Numbered from the stretch's first letter, positions 1 through 14,100 are shown. The stretch is 64,000 nucleotides of DNA from Arenicola marina (GCA_964019135.1 OZ025252.1:46908959-46972958); one strand, 5' to 3'. The notes: generated by a model from the letters alone, not told the origin. Program-made: numbers and translations.

Positions 1-262
1 CAAAACATATCGGACGATATAAGGAGTAATAATATAAGGATTTTATAGTTAAAAATGCCTGGATCGGAGCACGTGCACAAGCATATTACACATATTACAT
101 ATATACGGGAGTTAAAACCCATGAGAATTATGAAGACCTATAGCTCGGGACCGGAGGGCAGTATACACCAGCCCCAGCATGCACGTCCTATAGCCCTCAG
201 CGGCCATAAGAGAGGGGGGAGGTGGGGAGACGCACAGCAGAGGTTCAAGGCTATAAGTGGCT
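1..262. other. No recognised feature at window start
   Basis: This sequence lies beyond the point (about 263) where similarity to the gypsy element stops. I see no coding similarity, repeat or RNA gene here. Confidence 0.5.
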
Positions 263-1842
263 ATACGTCAGAGGATTATTATCTGAATACGCCGTAAACG
301 GCGCACCGTAGAGATAATCGCGGAATTTCTCACTTACAGCCATTTCAAAGCCATTTCTAGTTTATGAGCAGGACGGTCTTTCTCAGCCTTATTTAAGCTT
401 CTGTGCGCATAGGCGATTACTCTTTGCGTCCCTTCAACTTCTTGATAGAGAATCGCTCCTAGCCCGTCCAAACTAGCATCAGTGTGCAACACAAAGGATT
501 TCTTATAATCAGCGAACGCAAGTGTAGGTGCTTCAGTCAAACATTTTATCAGTTTTTCAAAGCTAACTGGTGTTCTTCACCCCAGTGAAACGATGTGCTA
601 GTCGTTTTCTTTCTAGTCTTTTTAGTATGAGCACCTGCAGTGAGCTGATGAAGAGGCCTGGTGATTTTCGAAAAATCACGAACGAAACGTCGATAATAGC
701 CAACAAAGTCCAAGAAACTTTGCACTTCATGTACCGAACTTGGTACATGCCACTGTCGAACGGCTGGTATCTTTTCAGGATCTGTCTGGACGCCGTCTTG
801 TGGAACGATATGACCAAGACACTTTATCGACTTCTGAAAGAATTTGCTCTTTGAGGGTTTCAACTTCAGACCAACTTCTTGCACCTTGCCAAAGACGGAC
901 TTGGTAAAAAGGGTATCTACCCTTCTGACTTCCGTTTCATCCAAGTTGTCAACGTGGCTTCGATCAAGCTTTGCTAAAAAGTCACTATCTGGGTTTTTGT
1001 CACTATGTCCGTCAAGTCCCATAGCAGCAAAAAATGCTTCGCCTGGGTTCACAGACGAATTCATGTATCTTGGCAGAGTTACATCAATTCTCTCTAAGTC
1101 ACATAGTACAGTACGAGGTGGTATTATCACTGCTTTTGTCAAAAAGTTAATCAACGATACTCGATGGGCAGACTTAGAGGGTTAGACTCTTAGTACAGAG
1201 GGAGTCAGTCTGATTCCACCAAGAAGCATATTGTGACGGGATTCCTCAGTCAAGACTGTCAATCTCATAGACGCATTCAGTCCTGTATGTCCATGTATCA
1301 CAAGTTTCTCTTTAGGCTGAATAGTAATTGCCTTCGTCGCTTTCACATCTGCTAGATTAGATCTTTGAGACAGTCGGTCAAAGGCTATCAATGCCTTGAA
1401 TGCCTGTTCCCAATTCGTTGCTACTGAACTCGTCGATCCACACTGTCCTTGCAATATGTGAAGTAGGTTGGTACCAATTAGAACAGGCACCCTGGCATGG
1501 TAGCTTGTATGCGGTACTACCAGCAAAAGACCGTCAGTATCTGTCTTCAAGTCTAGTCAGTTGCGTTTCGACATAACCAAGATATTCCAGTTTGTGGCCT
1601 CCGACACCTTCCACTGAAATTAATTCATGCAAGGGACGGATATCTAACCCCAGATCCATTGTAAGCGAAGAGTAAATGGTGTTAACCATGGATCCGGTGT
1701 CTAGTAACGCCATTATAGCTTGGTCTTTAACCACAACGGGTATCTCATTCGTTTTCCCAATCAATTGGTTAGTGACCAAAGGGCTTTGCTTTTTCCCACT
1801 GGACAGCCCACATCCAATGGTACTTAGTAGTTTAAATGACAC
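263..1842 (-). pseudogene. Degraded pol of gypsy copy 1 with RT core deleted
   Basis: The minus strand encodes an aspartic protease segment (LLDTGSM, near 1700), then the linker ending VDTLFTK near 905, which jumps directly to GLKLKPSKSKFF. Compared with copy 2 about 610 bp are missing, including the whole RT palm with its YLDD motif. The connection domain and the start of RNase H (VLHTDASLDGLGAILYQE, near 490) follow, and similarity ends near 263. A small lesion near 1545 also breaks the protease frame. This copy cannot encode a working polymerase. Confidence 0.85.
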
Positions 1843-2937
1843 TCAGATTTCCTGTGGCCTTTCTGGTGACATTGATAACATTCCCCTTGGAACTCTGTTC
1901 TATTGAAGTTCCTCTGTTGATTAGATGGGTTGTTTTTATGGAAAGGTTTCTTATTTGCACCTCTTTCGACAGCAGAGAGTCGTGCATCCATCTGGGACCG
2001 AAGCGAAAGCACTTTATCCAGTTTCTCTGATTGTTGAGTAGAAACCTCAGTCACTTGATGTGAAGTTGTCCTAGTTACTTCCATTTCAGCCACCCTTGCC
2101 GATGTTATTATCTGATCATAGGGGGCGTTCCCATCCATCAAGTGGCGAAGAGCCGATTTCATCCTATCCTCACGAAGTCCCGACCAAAACTCGGAAAGAC
2201 CGACGCTTCTCTAGAACGAACCTGGGAAACAAGGTGTTTTAGACGACAAGCCCAAGTGGTGACAGATTCACCGGGTTTCGGACGAGCACTCCAGCATTGT
2301 TCAAGCAAATTCTTCAATGGCAACACATTCCCAAAGACATTGTCCATTTTTTAATGAGATTCGTGACAGTGATATTTTAACCCATATGGAGCATCGCCTC
2401 AGCTGCCATTCTTTTCAATGACTTCCTGATGGCCAACAAAACCTCAACATCTCTAAATCCACTAGATTGCAGTGACATCACTTCTTGTCGCCAAATTTCA
2501 TACAACGCTTCTCCTTTACCCCCATCACCAGAGAAGTTTGATGACAAGCGCAGAGTAGAGTGAGGGTGTGCTCCAACTGCAGGATTGACTGCGGTGCCGC
2601 AGCTTGTGTGTATGGAGGGGATGGTGAACTCTCAACTTTCCTAACATCACTCACAGATGATCTCATTATTGAAGCCATATACTCCTGATCCTGCACAGAC
2701 AACTTCTGCCACAGATTCGTTATCTGTTATAGAGGCTGACCCTGAACAGTCTGACTGTTCCTGTTTCCACAGACGACAAATTTTCATCTCTGCATCGACA
2801 TCTAACTTGCTGATATCCAGCTCAAAATTGCTGAGAGAAGAATCTTGCAAAGCAGCCATGATATTACCAGCTTGTTTGGCCGAAATGAACAACAAATAAA
2901 CAGAATGACTGTGAAACCGCAGCCATTCTGCAGTCAC
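1824..2937 (-). pseudogene. Degraded gag of gypsy copy 1
   Basis: The minus-strand reading matches gag of copy 2 in several broken frames. It begins with the AEWLRFHSHSVYLLFISAKQ region near 2937 and ends with a retroviral-type zinc knuckle C-YQ-C-HQKG-H-RKSE-C just before the stop at 1824. Frameshifts separate the segments near 2660, 2480 and 2160. A knuckle of this CX2CX4HX4C type binds RNA in nucleocapsid proteins. The shift heptamer TTTAAAC is retained at 1830-1836 at the gag-pol border. Confidence 0.8.
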
Positions 2938-4405
2938 ATTACAATCAGTTAATAGCTAACGAAGTTCAGCTTCATGTGAATGATCAACATTTTTCCGCGA
3001 TAGACACCGCTGAGCAAATTCCATTTCTAAGAACTTTAAACGATTGAGCCCTAAGTAATTAAAAGATCCAGATTAAAGCCCATCCGGATTGGCGTACGCA
3101 AAAATCGACACAATCTAATCAACAAATTCAAGCACACAAATCACAAGTATCCAGTCTGAAGTACTGGTCAAAGCACTATAAATAGGTTCACTCGAAAAAG
3201 TCAATCCTAAGTATGCACACAGATATATGTCAATGACAACGACAGAATACAAGGAAGAAGAAGACAAGCCAATCACCTAATAATCAAACAGGATATACCC
3301 TACAAAAAAACTATCAATGAAGAAATACTAAAGGCCAAATGTACTCAAGGTACAATTAAAAATTCAAATTACTTCGAAAGTGGAAAAGGTTCCTAAAAAT
3401 CTAATTCCTAAGCAAAACACATAAATTGAAGTTTTGAGTGTGTCACCACATTGGCAAAAAAACAAGTAATCAGCATATGACACTACTACTAAACAAGTTA
3501 TGAAGCGACTATCATCTTTCAACATTAAACAAATATTTAACTATTTAGTTATATTCAAAAAAATAAAATCATACTTATAGATAATAATTAGATAATTAGA
3601 TATAGATAATTATTGTTAATACAGTATTCAATAATCTAACTAATACCAATTTTAGAATTCATTAATTTTATTAAATAATAATCTAATTACTTTATCCTAT
3701 AATTTATACCAGATATCAGTATTAGTTGCTTAAACTAAGAGTAATTATCTTATCTAATCTTATATATCACATAGGCTTGATTATATTTAATCTTAATTAA
3801 ATAAATCTAGTTAATATAATATTATAACTTTGTGATATCCTTGCAAGCAAAACAGAGCTTCAAGACGTTAAACTTAAAAATCATAACCAATTTGAGATGA
3901 ACTGGATTCTAAGTGATGTCGAGAATCAAAAAATTCTAAAAATTCAATAATATTCTTTGACGATTAAGAAGTCTTACGAAGAAATAATTAGTCAAATTCA
4001 GAAACTTATTTTGTATGATATGAATTAGACTATCCAAATATTTCGATTCTTATTGTACACAGTAAAGATTATAGAGATTCAATATTCACAATTAATTGTC
4101 GAATACGAGGTTGTACTAAGTTGCATTCCTATATAATACTGCAGTCATGCAATGAATTCTATGTGATAGTCAATGAAAGGCTTACATAGTAAGATTACTT
4201 GTTAGCAGGGTTCGTACAGATTCAAAGTATAAAGACAGATGTGTCAATCGTACCTCAAAAAGAAAAAATGCAGTACTTATAACTATCAAAGCACTTATCT
4301 ACATATGGATGTAATCAAAGTTTGACACTTACTATGATCCAGATGAACAATCATTTATGTTGCATCATCTTTGGGCACAACACATAAAGTTATAGTCCAG
4401 ATATA

Positions 4406-5067
4406 CACGTGAAGTCCAGCCAAATCAGCTGATCACTGTCAAGCCTCATCCCAGTTTGACAACTCCTCTTCAAGTCAGTGTGACGCACGTTTTTTTTAGT
4501 CAGTTTAATAGGAGAAGTCTATGGTGAAGGCCTGGGATGCGCCGCGACGAGCTCAATAAGAACAGGTTATATGATTCAACGGTTGCCTGGGAGCCTCAAC
4601 ACCCAGTTCGACGCCTTGTATTCGCAAAACTATTGGCTGAATCTCCAAATCAATCACATACCTGCCTTCTACGAACATTTGTGAAACATTTACAACTACT
4701 TTCGAAGCAAGACCTACCACTAGTCAGTGTTACAAGGCAACTTTCGTTCATCCCTGAACATGCTGGCTCCACCTGTCCTCCCTGATATCAAGCGCCGCGA
4801 TTCAATTGATGTTCAGCACCTTCTAAATCATATGACAGTTCAATAATTATTAGAAATTTCCGAATAATCTAGTAAATCAAGTTTCTTTTAACAATCTTGA
4901 TTTTTAGCAGGGGTCCTTGGAACAATGTTAGTTTCTCTCAAACAGGATGAAGCAGGATGATACAAAAATGTGTCACAGAGATAAAAACCGTGCTCCAAAC
5001 TCAAACACCTTCTCGTGCAAGCGGATCTTACTTTGACTTCAACTTTGCAGGCTCGGTCCTCGGTGCA
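4406..5067. other. Upstream region of the receptor gene
   Basis: These 660 bp separate gypsy copy 1 from the first coding exon and should contain the promoter and 5' UTR. I cannot recognise a TATA box, initiator or any defined binding site with confidence. The frame of the signal peptide stays open upstream to an ATG at 4957, but the ATG at 5068 gives the best signal peptide. Confidence 0.4.
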
Positions 5068-5143
5068 ATGGCGGCCATGTTGCCCCTGATGGTACTGCTC
5101 CTGCTGCAAGCCGTTCCGAGTACCGCCACGACAGACATTTCTG
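5068..5143 (+). CDS. Exon 1: start codon and signal peptide
   Basis: It encodes [18 protein letters not shown] and then TATTDIS, a typical secretory signal with an uninterrupted Leu-rich core and small residues near the cleavage point. The exon ends at TTCTG/GTAAGT in phase 1, matching the phase of every later SRCR module. A second ATG lies three codons downstream. The frame is also open upstream to 4957, but that longer N-terminus would bury the hydrophobic core. Confidence 0.8.
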
Positions 5144-8100
5144 GTAAGTATCCCGGACAAATATCCACATTACAAAGTAGCATATCCATAACTGACATCG
5201 ACTTTTGCATGAGATGACATAATTAATACTGATGCACATAAAAAGATAAGAAAGCGTTGTATATGTTTCCACACTGAACTTTCAATAAAAAGTTCTAGTT
5301 GTGGGATTATTGGCCGAGCTGGTCACTTAATTTCGCCTTTAATTGTTCCCGAAGCTTACATTCGCCTCGTGAACGGAGTTCCCGGTCGGAGCGGTCGTCT
5401 AGAGATCCTCTATGATGGCAAGCGGGGTACAGTCTGTGACGACGGATTCGACATCAATAATGCCACGTAAGCCACACAGTACATTAGCACACCCACGGCT
5501 TCAACGTAAAGTGGTGCTGTAGCCTTGCTTCTATCCTTTTTAAATGCCTTTCACGACAGTTGAAGTATATTTTACAATATAATGTTCTGTTATCTGAATC
5601 AAGAGATGGTGAAACATTTCTCTGGGTGACAGCTTGTTATTAACAAACGTCTAGAGACAATTAAATATGGTAAATCTGCTTGTTGATAATTGGTCTATTC
5701 CACGATGAGTTGCACTACGTTTCCTCGAGTAACCGCTTCGTGATCACAACTTTGAATCTCACTCCACCTCTAGTTATCGTTCGCACGATTTATCCGGACA
5801 CTTTTGAAAGTCCATACAACACACACCCATCGGAAGTTAAAATGGGGGACTCCCTGTTGTGATGCTTAGCATGAAGCACAGCAGATGCAGCTCAACTTTG
5901 CTACTGGAGGGTCAGTGGAAGAGAGGAGGGGGAATAAAAACTGTAACGTGGTAGTTCTCTCTTACTGGGCTGAAACATTACTATGACTACTAATGTATCT
6001 TGCTTTGTATTTCGTAATTGATGGATGTTTGTCTTCTCTTAGTTAAAAGAAAGTACCGGGGGCTGCAGTGTGATATAAAAATAAAACTCCGTTGGTATAA
6101 ATCTATTTGCCGTTAATCGTTCTATTTAAAAAGAAAGCATTATCGAAAAAATCGCACATCAACAGTATAAACTACAGATTTTCGCCCATCAGGCGGGTGT
6201 CGAAATGTTCCGAACACCTGACCCGAGTTAGCCAATCACACGCAAGGCGTTGGCGTCACTGACGACTACCTTCTGCGGAACCAAAACTTTGTTTACATGC
6301 GAGCCGAGCGTCTTTGGAGCAAGCTGTCGGCCTAACACCTCTCATGAATAGTGACAAGCGAATTTGACTCATAAAATTGAAACATCGATGCATTTAGAAT
6401 AAAATGGTGTACTGTTCAGCTGTTGGCTGTAACAATTCAAGTGCAAAAAAAGGACGACAAAAACAGGATATCTTTTTACCGCTGTTCGCTAGGCGACCAG
6501 CAGCTTTTGCGGCAATGGCTACGCAAGATTGCTCGTGTGAGTTTTAAACCCACCAAATGTTCAAGGGTATGCTCCAACCACTATGAGAATAAATGCTTCG
6601 AGTCGACAAGCTGCTAGCTTCACGTACCACTCCACCCCCTACCCTTTCCCACCACCCCCAAAGGCCGCCACCCCACCGATCCTAGCCCATACGGCCGCTC
6701 TATAGTACGGCAGTCCTGTCCATACACTCTTCAGTGACGGTGAGTTTCTAAGACAGCAGCTATATCAAGTTACACCATCAACTGCCGATCCCGTGGGGGG
6801 AGGGGGGGCACTACATATAGTTAGGTATATACAAGATTCAAGATTTTTTTTCAAGATTCAATCTCATTTATTCCGTCAAAGCAAACATTTCATTTGGTAC
6901 ATTATAGAAAAAAAAGAAAAAAAAAAGAATGCTCGACGCAGGAGACTCTGATTAAGGTAAGAACCGCTAGCATCAGAGCCACCTATATTTGTGGTAAACA
7001 GAATATTATATGATGGTAAGTAATGGAAACCGAACAGAACAGAACAGACACAGAACTAAACGTTTCCAACAACAAACAATATGTGTCATAAATATGTGAT
7101 AAATGAAAGATAGATTAAAACACAATTGAATGTAAGCGCTTCAATCCAGTTATTTTAATTTAATTTAATTTAGTTTAATTTAAGTTAATTTAATTTAAGG
7201 GCCAACCATGGGAGAGGCACTATTTTACCTTTGAGATGAATAGCAATTTTGTACAGTGCAATGCTCGGAATAATTACTTATGGTATCATCTTTTAAATAC
7301 TTGGAAAATCCTATCAGGCTGTGTGTATTGATTTTATCTAAGATACTTGCGGGCTCTGTGTTCACAGTTTCAATTAGAGAGTGTCTAATGCATTTTGTGG
7401 CATAGTCGTGGTGTGCTCTATTGGTACGGACCAGTGCCTTATGTCTGGTGTTGTATGCGTGTATCTCGTATGCATGTGTTATGGAAATATTCTTTAATTT
7501 GTGATAGAACTTTAGTATTTGCAAACGGTGAATGTCATCTAACTTTAGTAGGTTTAGCTGTTTGAAAAGGGGTTCACTGTGATCCTTGAATCTACTTAGA
7601 CTTATTATTCTCACTGCTCTTTTTTGCAATTGATAGATTCGCTCCCCACAGTATCCCCAAGCCAGTATACCATAGTTTATATGCGGAAGAATTAGAGTAT
7701 TATATATCGTTAAGAGGGCATGTTTTGGCAGAGAATATTTCAGTCTATTCATGATTCCCAGAGTCTTGGAAATTTTAGTGGAGATTCTACCAATGTGACT
7801 TTGCCATTTCATATGCTTAGTAATTTGTAGACCCAACATGCTAAATTCATCCACGCATTCAACTTGGACATTATTAATAACAAGATTTGGCAATGGAAAT
7901 TTCTTATCAGGTAAGTGAAAGACCATAAATTTGCTCTTACTAGGGTTTAACGACAGTTATTGGCATTTAACCAGTGGCTTATCTTATTAAGTTCCTTATT
8001 TAATGACGTACTGAAGGATGTGGATTGGTCTGTTCTTACTGGGCTCAAAGTGCCTAACAATGTGTACAATGTAGTACATATGTGCCGCCCAAATGACGCC

Positions 8101-11100
8101 GCCCAAATGACCCCTTTTTGTCGCCTTTTTTCTCTCAATCTCCAAAGCAGAAATCAATAATTTCTCTCCATACGCCCATCTTTTTTTTCAAACTTGCAGT
8201 TCTTGACTATATAGTCTAATTGATATCGAAAGTGTTCAAATAAGTGTTCAAATACTCTCGCTCTCCAAATCCTCTATACGGCGTGGGAGCACACCCCCAC
8301 CACCGTAGTAATGTAGTAATTTAATCTACCACCCAACTTGCCATAGGCACTCGCCTCAGCGCACTGATTATGACGTCACCGGCGATGAAGCGACCAGTAG
8401 GTTTAGACGATTACTACTGCCGGCAGCTGTAATTTTGAAGCGGTGTAATTACCGAATTACATCGCGTTAGAGTGTTTACGCGCATGGAACTTCCGGATGT
8501 TTACAATATGACGGAGCAAGAACAAATTTTTCCAACTGATGATGTAACCGGGTACCAGTTTGAACCCGTAAGGGACGAAGATGGCGGATTAGACATTGTT
8601 TATACAGGTCGTTGAAACATCGCGTTGTCAGTGAAGCCGTGTGGCATTAGAAGGGTGGGGGGGGGGGTGCGGTTCGGTTCGGAAAGCGGCAGTCGATGGT
8701 GTAACTTGATACAACTGCTCTCTTAGAAACTTGCTCTCACTGAAGGGTGTATGGACAGGACGGCCATATTACCAGAAAGGCCGTATGGGTGGGTGCGGTG
8801 GCGGTCTATAGGTGGTGGGGAGGTGTGGAGGGAGGAGAGGTGCGTGTGATTGGCTAACTCTGGTCATGTGTTCACAACATGTCGACACCCGGCTGACGGG
8901 TAAAAATCAGTATTTTGTGCTGTTGATGATTAATGCAATTTGATTTTATAACAACTTGAGTGTAATTTTTATATCACATTGCAGCTGCCCGGCATTTTCT
9001 TTTAAAGGCAGTGTCCCCCACCATTTCCGCCTCGTTCCCACAACTTATTCTCATTTACCGCTTTGTTATTCAACGGTTTAGTTTAAGCTGTTAACGTTCA
9101 CGTTTAGTGGGTACTACTTAAAACTGTTTAAGGGTCATTGTGGACTGTCAATACCCATCGGTCTCTGGTGTGTAAATTATTTTATCTCTGGCGCCTTAAT
9201 TGCAGTCTGATATGCCATCTCCTTGGCTACCCGGACGGCGGGATCCCATACTGCTGTGCCACGTTCGGCCCGGGCACCGGCCCTATCATCTCCAACCAAA
9301 TAGACTGTCCCCCGGGAACCACGGACTACAATGAGTGTTCCATAAATGAAGTGGAACGCAACGACTGCAGTCACAGTAATGATGTAGGCGTCAGCTGTGG
9401 GCCGCGAATCGATCCAGGTAGGGATGGGCAGGCTATTCGACTCCAAAGAGTACGCCCCTCTCGATTCTGGCTTTTAATTTTGGCCTATTGAATTGGGGGG
9501 CGAGGATCACGGCCTTGATTCCATAAATTTAAAGCAAATATCAGAGAGGGAGCTACATTCGGAGATGATGAATGCGTTATTCACCTGGGCCCGTATTTTG
9601 GCCAAAACTTTAATTCTAACTGTTATCTATGTTTGCAAACGCGTATTCTGCATACATCTGAAGCTACGATCTCACTTGACAGCCACTAGAAACCTTTTAG
9701 GAGACTTAAGTTTTGATGTTTGACAAGATGGACCTCGTTCAGTCATGTTCGCGTCGCAGGCGCAAGCGTGATGCCAGATTTAACGTTAAACGTACCAGTC
9801 AGATTGAACTCGCGTGAACCCGCTTGAATTAAGGGGCAAAATAGAAACATCCGTGAGAAATAGATTTAGATTGCGTCCCATTAGCAGGGGCGGAACTAGG
9901 AATTTGGAAATGGTGAGGGGAGGGCTTGGGCGCTCCAGCTCCGCTCTATATAAAATTGCGACTGTGGGGGAGGGGGGGAGTACGCTTCAGATGGCTTTGA
10001 TGTTGTGGGGGAATGCGCCCTTTTTCCTGAAAAAGGGTCATTAAGACATTTCGTCTTGATCATCCATTTGCCTCAGGTGGTGGGTTAAATCTCCCACAAC
10101 CCCCCCCCCCCCCCCCCACCCGCTGGATTCATTGGGTTAGAGCTACAACAAGCCACTTTGCGATGTACTTTGTCGTGAAGCCCGACGTTTACAGTGAATC
10201 CTGATTTCCATGGGGGGGAGGCGTTGCAAACCCTCCTAATCCTCAGCCCCCGCCCGCCGCTAGACCCGCCCCTGATTCGGCCTATGCCCAAGCTTATTCC
10301 AGGTTTTGATCGTACCGTTTGCAGGCAAAAGGCGCAGAGTCGGTGGGGCTCTACCCACGGACGGATCCAGTTCGGTTGAGTGGTCCCGGGGGTCCCGGGG
10401 TCTTCTGTTTTTGCGGAAGAATTCCATTTTTCAATTTCAAATTTTCATCGTGGACCCCCCACCCCCATCCCACCCTCTCATCGTCAACTAATTTGAATTG
10501 GTTGAGCCCCACCCGTCCCAATTTTGTCCCCCCCCCCCTTCCCCTGCGTCATCAATCGCAAGTTTGCTGTGGACCTCTCCGTTTAAAAATTCCTGGATCC
10601 ACGCTTGCTGCCCGCTACCTGGCGACGTTAAGCTTTTTCTGTGTGTCTACTTCTGTCACCAGAGGATGACACTCAACATCCTGACAATCTGCTGGTTGCG
10701 ACAGGATTTGTCTGCTAAAGTAGATTATTACCTTCATCATTAAAGAGTTCCAAAATGATGCGTCATTATCCGGTAGCCGTCAGATGGCAGCACAACTCAA
10801 GGTCTAATTTGGTCGCCACGCTTGGCAAAGCGATGCGCTTCCGAGATTGAGTTGCGGACTTACGTGAGAGTAAAAACTCAGATGAGATGGATCTTAAGTT
10901 GTTTATAGAATCTGATACAGTTTTAAATCTTAGCTTACCCAGAAAATTAAGATAAAGTGTAAAATGGAACATAACTTTAAGAAGTTTACAGAATACGGGT
11001 CTTGGAAATAACTTTTGACTTAGTCAAGTGTCCTGCGTAATCACAGATTATAGTAAATGTCCATAGCTGCCTGCTCCCATCGCCACGTACGCTAGGGGCA

Positions 11101-14100
11101 CGGCGTCATCCCTCGCCACTGTAAAGTGACCAACCTGGCCTAACTATTGTGGCGATATAAAGGTCATGTATGTATGTAGTCCCATATGTTGCTCTGCACA
11201 ACAGTCTCATGCCCTTATGTAGAAGATGAGGGTGTAAGATTTATTTTTGTGGGCGACTAAGTGTTGTTAACGGCACGATCCATCCAACCCTTGTCATTTT
11301 GTACTCTGATACCTAAACTTCATATTTACCACAAAACCCGCATGCATATGAACTAACAAAGTATCGCATTACTATCAAGTCGATTGTAACTAGACTTCCT
11401 TTTTGTTTATTGCGCCATTTCGTATTTGGTCATTCTCCACCAGCGGCTTTCGCCAGGTGGCGTTTCGCTTATTGCGTGTCATTGGCTGGGTGTATGAAGC
11501 GCCACCAAGCGAATGGTGTGGTTTTAACGACATGCACGCATGCACAGTTTCTCCAGTGGGTGGGCAAGGCGGCGGACAGAACTGAGTTGTCTGCTGCTTC
11601 GAAAAGTCAACAGACGACATCGTCGTAATCACGGAGACCAACTAAAATAACAAGATACGTTCTAAGATACCTACTTTTAGAAACTATTGCCATACCCCAA
11701 AATGTTCTCGCCATCAGCGCCGCTTCTCGCCACGCGTGTTTGTAAAATGCAGGATTTGATGGACCGGTTTTCCAACAACGTCACATGGGGCTAGTATGGA
11801 TATACCTTCTTTTCAGAACCCATTCGCCTGGTCGACGGCGTTTACGGTCGGAGCGGTCGTCTCGAGATCTTCCATAACAACCAGTGGGGTACAGTCTGTG
11901 ACGACAACTTTGGCACAACCGAGGCCAGGTAATCTTTTTCACAGTAATTAGGCTAAACAATATTTTTTCCGAACGGATATAAAATTGGGTATTATTTATA
12001 AAAGACAAATAGGCCAACATCTAACGTCTACCACACATATTTGTATCGATAGGTACGTAAACGAGTCGCATTGGTTAAAGGGAATAGACGATTTCCATGG
12101 CGCGTATGACATCTAACTGTGAAAATTCAAGTTAAGGTGTTGGGTCGCTTGGTTGGGACCCAAACCGGGATGAGTGACTTAACATTGTGAATAACCAGTT
12201 GGGATGTATTTGGTCCGTGCAGAAAATATATAAAAAGAAAAGCTAATGTAAATGGACCTCGTACTTGCTCAGTCTGTCTATGAATAACTCACTGATTTCT
12301 ACATCAACAACCGTTAGTAGATTTTTGTAATATGTAAGAAATATTCCATCACGCAATATTTATATATCTATCTTGGTGACAAGTCTAGCACTTCCCATGC
12401 AGTTAAATGTCGTTTATATTAGAATCTTGCAACGTTCCTCGACGTGGTTTTCAGCGCCGTGTGTCGACATCTGGGCTACCAAGAGGGCGGTGTGGCAGCC
12501 TGTTGCGCAACTTTCGGCGAAGGCAATGGCACCATCTGGGCGGCCGACATAGATTGTTCTCCCGGAGCTTCCAGCCTGAGCCAGTGCGTATTCCCAGGTT
12601 GGGGCACTCACAGCTGTTTACACAAGGAAGACGTCGGTGTCAGCTGCGGACAGGACTCTACAGAAGGTAATGGAATTTGAATATCCCGCCAAGCCCTGTA
12701 ACATGGCCCGCCGTCTTGTGGGATGATGAATTCGCGAGTAGCGCTTGAGGCGTTCAATCTTTGCGCCTAACTATTCATAAATGTATCCTAGACCTGAATA
12801 TGTGACATATAGGTGACGTCTTCATTACATTTGGGTGGAATCTAGAAATCGTTGTCACCACCCCCTGCTATCTGGCGACAGACCGTTCACAGAAATCCAT
12901 GGCCCTCCGGTCCGCCCTACGGCCGGCGTTACAGGACTACCAAGCACAAACCCATTTGCACATAAAGTCGTCCCCCATCCCCAAACTCACACACTAGTCG
13001 CCGGAAAGATGGAATATCCCATGCAGAAAATGCCTCCGGAACTTCTTATCGTATTGAATGTGTATCTAGTGATATCGTGGCTCGTAACAAGGGAACCTTA
13101 CTTCTTATTGATCATACTCTTTTTTGCTTCTCCACATATCTGCACTGATTCATTATAGACCGATCCAGGCTGTCAATCATTCATTGACGTCACTGTTGCG
13201 TTTATTCAATCATGTGGATAAAAAAGGTCTTCGATGTGCGTTATGTCCGACAAGCACAGCAGCATGTCACTTTTTTGTCAGTTTCAGACATGTGAACATC
13301 TCACTTGTACCTATGAATCAACTATGATTTGTCAATGTTACTCACGACTAACGAAAAAGGACTCACCTGTGGGCGGGGCTTAGCTCGGAGTGTGGAACGG
13401 TGTATTAAACTCCGTTGGTGGGGGGGGGGCGATATCCAGCCATCTGGCAGCAGACATCCTCAAACACACATATAATAAATCAGCTCATTTACACAAATCG
13501 CTCAAGTTAAACTCATCATGACAAAAATCCCAGAGAGAACAACTCACTAAAATACTACATATAAGCTTACCTCTTTCACTCATGATAATAACACTGTATA
13601 TCTTCTTTTTTATTCTTGTGATACAGGTTCAGTTCGCCTGGCAGACGGTGAGCCTGGTCGGAGCGGGCGTCTCGAGATCTACCATGACGACCAGTGGGGC
13701 ACTGTCTGTGATGATGGCTTCGGATTAAGTGAAGCCAAGTAATTACATGAACGAATACATATCTAACTCTAAATCTAACTAAAATATCTAACTTCTGTTG
13801 TTGCAATACAAAGCGACCAATGGTTTGGAGATATCAGTGATCTGTTATTAACATATTGCATTATTATTATTTTTACATGTTCCATGTGTTAGTTATTTGA
13901 ATATCACACCACACTTGTCATTCATTTACACAGACTGGACTTGTCAGCCGTGATAACAGTTTAGCGCCCTGACACTATATCTGTTTCATTCTCAAATGAA
14001 CGTCTTTATTTTGTGGCATTGTTTCATGATATTGAGTGTTTTTTTTCAGTGTTACATGTCTTCAGCTTGGCTTCCAAGAAGGTCGCCACGTAAGCTGCTG

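Larger units (their letters stand above)
263..4405 (-). mobile_element. Truncated Ty3/gypsy LTR retrotransposon, copy 1
   Basis: Read on the minus strand, this stretch is collinear with the element at 47103-56789. It runs from the 5' leader (about 4405 down to 2940) through gag (about 2937-1830) and protease to part of RNase H, where similarity stops near 263. No LTR, integrase or 3' end is visible. The leader match includes CTTTATGTGTTGTGCCCAA, near 4390 here and 47550 in copy 2. This copy lacks the DNA transposon that interrupts copy 2 at 47604-49613, so it shows the uninterrupted leader. It lies about 660 bp upstream of the receptor start codon and reads away from it. It is clearly dead: both ends are lost, several frames are broken and the RT core is deleted. 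Confidence 0.9.
6045..9005. mobile_element. Large inverted-repeat DNA transposon with THAP fragment
   Basis: Sequence at 6045-6250 and 6640-6795 reappears inverted at 8640-9005. Shared blocks include GTGATATAAAAAT, AGTTAGCCAATCACACGCA and CTGTCCATACACYCTTCAGTG. The left arm additionally contains a THAP-like coding fragment (6404-6617), and the interior holds a LINE piece (about 6830-8140) and a short possible exon (8484-8615). This could be one transposon with long terminal inverted repeats or two related elements inserted head to head. THAP zinc fingers are typical of P-element-like transposases and related families. Confidence 0.6.

Noticed and set aside
4537-4785. 82-codon frame upstream of the receptor
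   Set aside because: It is out of frame with the receptor and shows no domain. More likely upstream untranslated sequence.
5467-9205. Whole THAP-type insertion as an exon of the receptor
   Set aside because: The flanking SRCR1 halves join perfectly in phase without it, and the THAP frame is broken.
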